Part shown: positions 1-4,609 of the stretch, piece by piece
How the letters are laid out: every line of letters begins with the position of its first letter
How positions within the stretch are numbered: the stretch's first letter is position 1
Source: Treponema sp. UBA4319
GTDB lineage: Bacteria > Spirochaetota > Spirochaetia > Treponematales > Treponemataceae
Length of the DNA: 5,638 bases
Assembly: GCA_002393865.1 (NCBI GenBank)
Contig: DGUD01000019.1
Location: forward strand, 1-5,638
Direction of reading: 5' to 3'
Notes under the pieces: model-generated
The model's input: the letters and a program-made list of their open reading frames with translations, nothing else
Databases searched by the model: none
What the model was told of the DNA's origin: nothing
Position numbers and translations under genes: made by a program

Positions 1-595
1 TTGCCGTAAGCTCGCTGTAGCCGAGAGCGGCGGTGGGCGTGGTGCTCGCCACGCTGATGCTCGCCCGCGCGGAGACCGTGCTGCCGGTGGGCACGTTCTC
101 TATGACCTTGGCGGCCGTGTCGCCTTTCGTGAAGCTCAGCGTGAAGGGCGTGCCCTGTATCGTTATGGTCACCTCGTAGCGGGTCCACGTGGCGGGGATG
201 CCGGACTGCGTCTCCGTGTACAGGATGTCCGGCAGCGGGGTCACCGTTATGTATCCCGACCCGCTGCTGCCCGCCGTGCTGCTGCCGGTGGCTGCGGCGT
301 AGTCGCTGCGCTCCGCCACCGGGTAGCTCTCGGCGTCCGCGCCCAGCACAATCTCAGGCGCCGTACCTCCGGAGCCGGCTGTACCCCCCCCCGTTGTTTG
401 TATAGTATTTGTGCCGCCGGAGCTGGCAGAGCCGCCGGAGCCTACCGCACCGCCGTGGTTGTTCACCGTGTTGGCGCAGGCGGCCAGCAGGGCGCACGCT
501 GCCAGGGCTGCATGCAGCAGGACTGCGGTGCGGGCTGACAAAGGGCTTCTGGAAACTGACGGGCTTGATTTTTGTGCCGGGGGATGGGACTTCAT
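1..595 (-). CDS. Phase-variable lipoprotein, N-terminal part, ON (G9) allele; runs off left edge
   Basis: I translated this frame by hand from the ATG at 595 to the left edge and found no stop; 198 residues are visible. The start is supported by GGAG (604-607) 8 nt upstream and by an in-frame signal peptide. The signal has a basic, Pro/Ser-rich N-region (MKSHPPAQKSS), a hydrophobic stretch (TAVLLHAALAACALLAAC) and a lipobox LLAAC with the likely lipidated Cys40; Cys34 in LAAC is an alternative. A Gly/Ser/Asn/Thr linker follows, and its codons 68-71 are the G9 tract. Residues from about 115 form a Thr/Val-rich beta-type domain (YEVTITIQGTPFTLSFTKGD) shared with the copy at 1309-3071. It is inferred to be membrane-anchored and surface-exposed or periplasmic; no enzymatic motif is visible. 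It differs from the second copy at several residues, for example IPATWTR versus IRATWTS, so it is a diverged paralogue. Ligand and function are unknown. Confidence 0.82.
   Translation of the reverse strand, partial: MKSHPPAQKSSPSVSRSPLSARTAVLLHAALAACALLAACANTVNNHGGAVGSGGSASSGGTNTIQTTGGGTAGSGGTAPEIVLGADAESYPVAERSDYAAATGSSTAGSSGSGYITVTPLPDILYTETQSGIPATWTRYEVTITIQGTPFTLSFTKGDTAAKVIENVPTGSTVSARASISVASTTPTAALGYSELTA
384..392 (-). repeat. Poly-G homopolymer (G9) inside lipoprotein gene, in-frame state
   Basis: There are nine C on the plus strand, G9 in the coding sense. It reads ACG GGG GGG GGT and encodes T-G-G-G between the Gly/Ser linker and the body. Nine G joins the signal-peptide frame to the frame of GTAPEIVLGADAESYPVAE, which is also the body frame of the paralogue. 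Tracts of this length are prone to slipped-strand mispairing, so a change of one G would switch the gene off. Confidence 0.85.
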
Positions 596-607
596 GACTG
601 CTTCTCC

Positions 608-614
608 TTTTTTT
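608..614 (-). repeat. Poly-A tract (A7) abutting the ribosome-binding site, copy A
   Basis: On the minus strand this reads ATG-A7-GGAGAAGCAGTC-ATG. The A7 run touches the GGAG Shine-Dalgarno element of the lipoprotein start at 595. An upstream ATG (615-617) precedes it, out of frame with the lipoprotein here. In copy B the matching tract is A8 preceded by a C, which puts the upstream ATG in frame. Confidence 0.6.
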
Positions 615-630
615 CATGGTGCAGGCCGGT

Positions 631-646
631 ACCGGGGAGCCCCGGT
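631..646 (-). promoter_or_regulatory. GC-rich palindrome in 5' leader, copy A
   Basis: ACCGGGG-AG-CCCCGGT is a perfect 7-bp-arm inverted repeat lying between promoter and ribosome-binding site. In the transcript, an overlapping 6-bp stem (GGAGCC/GGCUCC, 5-nt loop) could also form. The arm is one pair shorter in copy B (3110-3123). It could be a leader hairpin affecting translation or mRNA stability, or an operator; the sequence does not decide between these. Confidence 0.35.
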
Positions 647-679
647 GGCTCCGGTTCATGCCGGACCTGCACGATTGCT

Positions 680-708
680 ATTATAATGTGGCTTTTTGCA
701 AAAAACAA
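680..708 (-). promoter_or_regulatory. Sigma-70-type promoter for lipoprotein copy A
   Basis: On the minus strand a consensus -10 TATAAT (680-685) follows a -35-like TTGTTT (703-708) with exactly 17 bp between them. The predicted start is near 673, giving a leader of about 78 nt before the ATG at 595. The same arrangement is conserved in copy B. Confidence 0.7.
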
Positions 709-837
709 TAAAAATCCCCCGAAAAACGGAGAATTCCGCCCTTTTCCAGCTTTGTACGCGGCAGCCCGGACACTGAACCGGCGCGGCCAGCCGCTGTCTT
801 TTGCTGCTGGTTGAGGAATGACAGAATCCGCAGGATG

Positions 838-859
838 TGCTATACTGGCGGAAAGGAGG
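838..859 (+). promoter_or_regulatory. Extended -10 promoter and strong RBS of the VapB-like gene
   Basis: TGC-TATACT (838-846) fits an extended -10 element; no good -35 is seen at normal spacing. AAAGGAGG (852-859) is a near-consensus Shine-Dalgarno 9 nt before the ATG at 869, and it decides that start over the in-frame ATG at 818. If the -10 is right, the leader is only about 16 nt. This promoter diverges from the copy A lipoprotein promoter at 680-708. Confidence 0.5.
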
Positions 860-868
860 ATACGTCTT

Positions 869-1072
869 ATGGAAGTGCTGGCTCTGAAAGAAGAGACGAA
901 AAGCCTCATAGACAGCTTTGACTACGAGCAGACCATGCAGGTATACAGCTATGCCAGGTCGGTCGGGATGCAGAAGGCACGGCCCGACCTTCGGAAGCTC
1001 AAGGAATACCGTGGCAAGATAGATTTGGACATAGACCTGGACGCGCTCAGGGGGCGGAATGACCCTCGTTGA
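869..1072 (+). CDS. Putative VapB-type antitoxin
   Basis: This is a 67-residue acidic/basic mixed protein starting MEVLALKEETKSLID and ending near IDLDIDLDALRGRNDPR. It has the size and the Asp/Leu-rich tail typical of antitoxins that wrap around a PIN-domain toxin. I see no clear DNA-binding fold and assign it mainly from context: its last codons overlap by 14 nt the start of a PIN-domain reading frame (1059), the usual antitoxin-toxin coupling. In a working pair it would neutralise the toxin and repress its own promoter. Here the toxin is truncated, so it appears to be an orphan antitoxin. It is transcribed away from lipoprotein copy A. It could instead be an unrelated small protein; confidence in the reading frame is higher than in the function. 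Confidence 0.72.
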   Translation: MEVLALKEETKSLIDSFDYEQTMQVYSYARSVGMQKARPDLRKLKEYRGKIDLDIDLDALRGRNDPR

Positions 1073-1190
1073 CACGTCTGTCTGGATAGACTATTTCCAC
1101 AATGGAATTACTGCGGATGTGGTTGACGTATTGATAGAAAAAAATGAACTGTGCACAACCGTTATGCCCCTGTTTCAAAGTTCATTGTAG
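1059..1190 (+). pseudogene. Truncated VapC-like PIN-domain toxin
   Basis: From the ATG at 1059, overlapping the antitoxin end, the frame reads MTLVDTSVWIDYFHNG. This is the hallmark PIN-domain N-terminus; Asp5 corresponds to the first catalytic metal-binding Asp of VapC ribonucleases. The family-like sequence continues to about ELCTT (residue 36), then turns into an unrelated tail and stops at 1188-1190 after 44 residues. VapC proteins are usually about 120-140 residues with further acidic residues in the middle and C-terminal parts, all absent here, so nuclease activity is not expected. The break lies near 1160, about 75 bp before the lipoprotein C-terminal remnant that reads the other way. 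This suggests a rearrangement removed the rest of the gene. Confidence 0.75.
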
Positions 1191-1202
1191 CGCCGACCGC
1201 CC

Positions 1203-1235
1203 GGGGCACTGCCCCCGCAGGGCAGGACTGCCTGC
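1203..1235. other. Two short GC-rich inverted repeats in the vapC/lipoprotein junction
   Basis: GGGGCA-C-TGCCCC (1203-1215) and GCAGG-ACTG-CCTGC (1222-1235) lie side by side after the stop of the lipoprotein C-terminal fragment. They could fold in a transcript leaving the lipoprotein gene at 1309, but no U-run follows on either strand, so I do not call them a Rho-independent terminator. Confidence 0.35.
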
Positions 1236-1312
1236 TAGGGGAAGTTGTAACGCAGCTCATTGTTGAATTTATACTGTGAGATGTCAAACATGGGAGGCAT
1301 GGCCTCCGTCAC
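1235..1312 (-). pseudogene. Remnant of a second lipoprotein C-terminus
   Basis: The minus-strand reading VTEAMPPMFDISQYKFNNELRYNFP ends in TAG (1235-1237). It shares KFNNELRYN with the C-terminus of the complete neighbour (SLSKFNNELRYNW), but lies in another frame and has no start signal. It hits a TGA upstream inside the neighbour's last codons. The similarity extends weakly upstream of the exact repeat (CTCACxxTxTAAA), pointing to common descent and not to a short slip. The likely reading is the 3' tail of a lost paralogue, left after recombination. Confidence 0.5.
1243..1271 (-). repeat. 29-bp direct repeat, unit 1 (KFNNELRYN-coding)
   Basis: This unit is identical over 29 bp to 1314-1342, with 71 bp between unit starts. 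It codes for KFNNELRYN in the orphan C-terminal fragment. Recombination between the units would delete 71 bp and swap the protein end from NW-stop to NFP-stop. Confidence 0.85.
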
Positions 1313-3071
1313 CAGTTGTAACGCAGCTCATTGTTGAATTTAGAGAGTGAGGCCACCACATCGCTTGCCTCGTAGTTCAGGTTGCTGCTCGTCATCTGGT
1401 ACAGGACGATATTGTAGGCCTGCATCCGGGGCCTCAGATCGGCAATGCTTATTTTAAGCGCTCCTCTATCTACCGTGCGGGGAACGGAAGCCAGCAGCTC
1501 AACGCGTCCGTAGGGCGGATTCAGTATGGTGGGCACCGTGGGCGAGCTGTTACTGCCGAGGTACCAGTTCACGGTTATATCTGCGGCGGCGAGTCCCGAA
1601 GGTAAGGCACTGGTAAAGTAAAGCCAACAGTATAAATACTTTGCGGCATTGTTTTCCGCCGTGTCCGCTCCGGTTACCGTCAAATGATCGAAAGTGCCTG
1701 CGGCGCCGCTCGCACTGGAAGCCTGAAACCAGACACCCCCGGAGCTAGCCTCACGTATAGTTGCCGAAGTAATCTTTATGGGCGGACTTATCCTGAGCGT
1801 CACCTGATCCGCAGCACGTTCCGTCCCGTCATACTGCGCCGTGCAGGTGACCGTGTATTCCGTCACCGTGGGGCTTGCCGCCGCAGCCCCGGGTGAGCTT
1901 ATGCCCGCCTCGCTCAGCTTAGGGCTTACGGTCGCCCCTGCCATGGTGGCAGGCAGGCTCGTCGTCCCGACCTTCCATGCAAACGTCGTCCCGTCGGGGA
2001 AAGACGTGCCGGCGGCGGCTGTCGCAGTGAAGGTGAGCGTCTTATGCTCCGTACCGTCCTCACCGCCCGTTATGTACGCTTCCCGCACCGTGTAGATGGT
2101 GATGGCATTGCCCTCCGCATCCGTTCCCCCCGACCTGCTCGGAAGGTCGGAGGAGCTGACGGCGATTGAGAAGGCGGGAATCTGCGGCAGTATCAGCGGG
2201 TACAGCGTGAGCTTGCCCCGGTAGCTGCCCGCGGGGATTGCGCTTCCCGGCTCGAATGCCGCAGGACCGTCCGGGCTGAGCGCCCAGCCTGCGAATATGC
2301 TGTCGCCAGTCTCCGCGGGGTCGGGCAGAGCCAGCGCGGGGTTGCCGCCGCCGTTCGAGTATGTGCTGGCGGCCGGCACCGTGACGCTCCCGTCCTCGTC
2401 CCCCACGAATTCCACGGGGTAGTGCACCCACATCATGATGGTGTTCGAGCCGGCAGTCGTCGTGCTGCTTGCGGAGCTTGCCGTAAGCTCGCTGTAGCCG
2501 AGGCCGGCGGTGGGCGTGCCGCTCTCCACGCTGATGCGCGCCCGCGCGGAGACCGTGCTGCCGGTGGGCACGTTCTCTATGACCTTGGCGGCCGTGTCGC
2601 CTTTCGTAAAGCTCAGCGTAAAGGGCGTGCCCTGTATCGTTATGGTCACCTCGTAGCTGGTCCACGTGGCGCGGATGCCGGACTGCGTCTCCGTGTACAG
2701 GATGTCCGGCAGCGGGGTCACCGTTATGTATCCCGACCCGCTGCTGCCCGCCGTGCTGCTGCCGGTGGCCGCGGCGTAGTCGCTGCGCTCCGCCACCGGG
2801 TAGCTCTCGGCGTCCGCGCCCAGCACAATCTCAGGCGCCGTGCCCCCAGAGCCGGATGTACCCCCCCCGTTGTTTGTATAGTATTTGTGCCGCCTGAGCT
2901 GGCAGAGCCGCCGGAGCCTACCGCGCCGCCGTGATTGTTCACCGTGTTGGCGCAGGCGGCCAGCAGGGCGCACGCTGCCAGGGCTGCATGCAGCAGGACT
3001 GCGGTGCGGGCTGACAAAGGGCTTCTGGAAACTGACGGGCTCGATTTTTGTGCCGGGGGATGGGACTTCAT
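1309..3071 (-). CDS. Phase-variable multidomain lipoprotein, OFF (G8) allele; frameshifted
   Basis: The start ATG at 3071 has GGAG (3080-3083) 8 nt upstream and the same signal peptide and lipobox (LLAAC, Cys40) as copy A. After about residue 70 the G8 tract shifts the frame: the product becomes Arg/Ala-rich nonsense and stops at 2724 after 115 residues. One added G restores a continuous 587-residue protein ending at 1309. In that numbering, residues 115-220 are a beta-rich domain. Residues 221-293 are an InlB-type B-repeat (Flg_new-like; IFAGWALSPDG, then GKLTLYPL). Residues 296-431 are an Ig-like module (TTFAWKVG, GATVS, YTVTCTAQYDG) also found in the gene at 4610-5638. Residues 432-587 are an unrecognised C-terminal region ending KFNNELRYNW. 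The body shows no further stops, so it is not a decayed pseudogene. Inferred role: surface or periplasmic adhesin-like lipoprotein. A homopolymer sequencing error would also explain the shift. Confidence 0.8.
1314..1342 (-). repeat. 29-bp direct repeat, unit 2 (KFNNELRYN-coding)
   Basis: This unit codes for the last residues, KFNNELRYN, of the lipoprotein ending at 1309. It is identical to unit 1 at 1243-1271. Confidence 0.85.
2861..2868 (-). repeat. Poly-G homopolymer (G8) inside lipoprotein gene, out-of-frame state
   Basis: There are eight C on the plus strand, G8 in the coding sense, where copy A has nine. With G8 the ribosome reads TGG-VHPALGARR and ends at 2724; with G9 it would read TGGG-TSGSGGTAPE and run to 1309. 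Confidence 0.85.
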
Positions 3072-3083
3072 GACTGCTTCTCC

Positions 3084-3091
3084 TTTTTTTT
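3084..3091 (-). repeat. Poly-A tract (A8) abutting the ribosome-binding site, copy B
   Basis: On the minus strand this reads ATG-C-A8-GGAGAAGCAGTC-ATG. Unlike copy A, the upstream ATG (3093-3095) is in frame with the lipoprotein start (MQKKGEAVMKS). It has no Shine-Dalgarno of its own, so the start at 3071 is preferred. Confidence 0.55.
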
Positions 3092-3157
3092 GCATGGGGC
3101 AGGCCGGTGCCGGGGAGCCCCGGTGGCTCCGGTTCATGCCGAGCCTGCACGATTGCT

Positions 3158-3186
3158 ATTATAATGTGGCTTTCTGCAAAAAACAA
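3158..3186 (-). promoter_or_regulatory. Sigma-70-type promoter for lipoprotein copy B
   Basis: The -10 TATAAT (3158-3163) and -35-like TTGTTT (3181-3186) are 17 bp apart, identical in layout to copy A. The -35 sits in the T-rich tail of a possible terminator for the upstream ATPase gene. Since the promoter is intact, the frame in the poly-G tract, not transcription, is the visible on/off difference between the copies. Confidence 0.7.
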
Positions 3187-3210
3187 TAAAAATCCCCCGA
3201 AAAACGGAGA
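3187..3210 (-). terminator. Possible Rho-independent terminator of the ATPase gene, overlapping the next promoter
   Basis: On the minus strand, TCTCCG-TTTTT-CGGGGGA can form a stem of about 6 bp (one G-U pair). It is followed by ATTTTTATTGTTTTTT, which runs into the -35 box of the lipoprotein promoter. It lies about 65 nt after the ATPase stop. The stem is short and the same sequence occurs at 715-732 without an upstream minus-strand gene, so the call is tentative. Confidence 0.4.
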
Positions 3211-3276
3211 ATTCCGCCCTTTTCCAGCTTTGTACGCGGCAGCCCGGACACTGAACCGGCGCGGCCAGCAGTATGC

Positions 3277-4446
3277 TCAGCCGAGAAATTCCCCTGCCCA
3301 GAGCCGCTCAAAGAAGTATTTCCACGGCAGTATCTCTATGCCGTCAACGGTACGGGGATGTTCCTCCTGGCAGACCACGACAAAGCGTTTGAAGATGCCC
3401 TCCTCCCGCAGGGCTTTCAGTCCTTTCAGATGCTTCTCCGATATATTGGAAGAAAGCTTTACTTCGACCGCAAGCGACTCGTCCACGCAGAAATCCACCT
3501 CAAGGCCTGACTTGGACCGCCAGAACGTGAGCCTGCTCCGCGGGTGATTGTAGTCTATCCACGCCGTCAGCTCCATGCAGACAAGCTGCTCGAAGTATTC
3601 GCCCGCTTCCGCCGTCCCCGGAGCTGGGGCGGGGATATTCCTCAAAGACCGGGCGATGGCTATGTCAAAGAAATAGAACTTGGCGCTTGAGACCGCCTTG
3701 CGCTTCTCTGTCCTCGTAAAGGGTTCAACCTGGTAGCCGAGCAGCGTGTCCGTAAGCACGTCGTACCACTGGCGGACGGTCTGGGCAGGAATCTGCGCAT
3801 CGTTCGCGATGTTCGTGTAGTTCAGGAGCCGGCAGTTCGTGAGGGCTGCCGTGTTCAGGAAGCGTGCGAAGGCGGGGATGTTCCGTGCTGCCCCTTCCGC
3901 CGCGATTTCCTCCGTGAGGTAGCTGTCTATGTACGCCGCCAGATCCTCGTCGATGTCCTGCGACAGGAACATGGACGGAAGGAGGCCGTGCTCGAATATG
4001 AAGGGGAGCGTGTAGTCCTCGTGCTTTCCGATTTCGGGGAAGGTGAACGGATGGAGATGCCTCTGGCTTGCCCGTCCGCCGAGGAGGTTTACGCCCGTGT
4101 TCTTGAGCTTCCTCGCACTGGAGCCGGTCAGGAGGAAGCGGATGCCCCGCTCCTCTATGAGGAAGTGCACCTCGTCCAGAAGCTCCGGGCATTTCTGGAT
4201 TTCGTCTATGACGATGATGCAGTCCTCAAGCTTACGCTGCTCCACCTCCTGCCTGAGCAGGCCGGGATCTGCGATGACCTTGAGCCTGAGCCTGCCGTCA
4301 AGCAGGGTCCAGAAAAGGGCGATGTCTTCCCCCGCAATCTGCTTCTTTATGAACGAGGATTTGCCCGTCTGCCGGGGGCCGAACAGGAACAGGGACTTGG
4401 AGGACAGGATTTTCATCAGGTCGAGTTTTCGGGTTATATACTGCAT
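3277..4446 (-). CDS. AAA+ ATPase with DUF4143-type C-terminal domain
   Basis: This is a 389-residue intact protein. An N-terminal AAA ATPase domain carries Walker A GPRQTGKSS (residues 23-31), Walker B IIVIDE (77-82, then IQKCPEL) and a LLTGSS sensor-like strand (105-110). The middle has a winged-helix-like segment (about 210-236, QIPAQTVRQWYDVLTDT). The family's KFYFFD signature is at about 256-261. The C-terminal part contains FEQLV, then GLEVDF and AVEVK (Glu316, Asp318, Glu328, Lys330), resembling a PD-(D/E)XK nuclease-like core. Order and length match the DUF4143 family, whose biological role is not well defined; these genes are often multicopy in accessory DNA. ATG at 4446 is chosen because AGG lies 7 nt upstream; GTG at 4452 would add two residues. 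The gene sits between two surface-protein genes on the same strand and starts just after a 32-bp palindrome. Confidence 0.88.
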   Translation of the reverse strand: MQYITRKLDLMKILSSKSLFLFGPRQTGKSSFIKKQIAGEDIALFWTLLDGRLRLKVIADPGLLRQEVEQRKLEDCIIVIDEIQKCPELLDEVHFLIEERGIRFLLTGSSARKLKNTGVNLLGGRASQRHLHPFTFPEIGKHEDYTLPFIFEHGLLPSMFLSQDIDEDLAAYIDSYLTEEIAAEGAARNIPAFARFLNTAALTNCRLLNYTNIANDAQIPAQTVRQWYDVLTDTLLGYQVEPFTRTEKRKAVSSAKFYFFDIAIARSLRNIPAPAPGTAEAGEYFEQLVCMELTAWIDYNHPRSRLTFWRSKSGLEVDFCVDESLAVEVKLSSNISEKHLKGLKALREEGIFKRFVVVCQEEHPRTVDGIEILPWKYFFERLWAGEFLG

Positions 4447-4456
4447 TTTCACGCCT

Positions 4457-4488
4457 GTTTAGTGGAATAGCATGCCATTCCACTAAAC
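4457..4488. promoter_or_regulatory. 32-bp palindrome immediately upstream of the ATPase gene
   Basis: The 12-bp arms GTTTAGTGGAAT and ATTCCACTAAAC flank a central GCATGC, with a single A/C mismatch pair between arm and core. It ends about 10 bp before the ATG at 4446. With the promoter proposed at 4496-4524, transcription would begin at its edge, so it could be an operator bound by a dimer or an mRNA hairpin next to the start codon. It is not followed by a T-run, so a terminator is less likely. Confidence 0.8.
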
Positions 4489-4495
4489 AAACATA

Positions 4496-4524
4496 AGTTT
4501 AGCATGAAATTCAAGTGTTTGCAA
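4496..4524 (-). promoter_or_regulatory. Possible promoter of the ATPase gene
   Basis: TTGCAA (4519-4524) and TAAACT (4496-4501) are separated by 17 bp on the minus strand, a moderate match to a sigma-70 promoter. The predicted start near 4489 falls at the edge of the 32-bp palindrome. The rest of the interval from here to 4609 shows no gene; it contains short GC palindromes but no convincing terminator for the LRR gene. Confidence 0.35.
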
Positions 4525-4609
4525 CAGCAGGAACATATCGAGGCGTGGGGAACTGAAGCAGGCGCCGCAGCTGCCGGATGCCCGCGGAGCTCCATCGGGG
4601 CAGACAGCC

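Larger units (their letters stand above)
1..791. repeat. Large direct repeat, copy A (promoter + signal peptide + poly-G cassette)
   Basis: Positions 1-791 align with 2478-3269 with about 24 substitutions and two short length differences by hand count, roughly 97% identity. The length differences are poly-G 9 versus 8 and a poly-A tract with 2 extra bases in copy B. Similarity stops abruptly after 'gcggccagc' at 791. Beyond it lies the vapB-like promoter here, but the ATPase stop codon in copy B. The left end is cut by the window, so the repeat may be longer. Confidence 0.93.
2478..3269. repeat. Large direct repeat, copy B
   Basis: This is the partner of 1-791. It contains the promoter, leader, signal peptide, poly-G tract and first beta domain of the second lipoprotein gene. 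Its right end at 3269 lies 7 nt before the last base of the ATPase stop codon (3277). Confidence 0.93.

Noticed and set aside
354..659. 101-codon minus-strand frame starting MNRSHRG
   Set aside because: It has no RBS at its start and gives Arg-rich nonsense over the signal-peptide region. The frame starting at 595 has RBS, signal peptide and lipobox and continues to the window edge.
818..868. Earlier in-frame ATG for the VapB-like gene
   Set aside because: It precedes the likely -10 element and lacks an RBS; AAAGGAGG at 852-859 clearly serves the ATG at 869.
656..1075. 139-codon minus-strand frame antisense to the VapB-like gene
   Set aside because: It has no RBS and no recognisable domain. 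The opposite strand has a strong RBS and a toxin-antitoxin overlap.
1203..1235. GC-rich inverted repeats as a Rho-independent terminator
   Set aside because: No U-run follows on either strand, so only the inverted repeats themselves are reported.
2422..2934. 170-codon plus-strand frame opposite the lipoprotein body
   Set aside because: Its Ala/Arg/Gly-rich composition is typical of an antisense shadow in GC-rich DNA, and it has no RBS.
1309..3186. Single 625-codon minus-strand frame starting at 3186
   Set aside because: Its first 105 or so residues overlap the promoter and leader and are an out-of-frame shadow of the lipoprotein signal peptide (Arg/Pro-rich, no RBS). Only the part after the poly-G tract is genuine coding sequence.
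3988..4470. Plus-strand frames of 139-160 codons opposite the ATPase gene
   Set aside because: They are antisense to Walker A/B-coding sequence, show no initiation signals, and are of the kind expected in GC-rich DNA.
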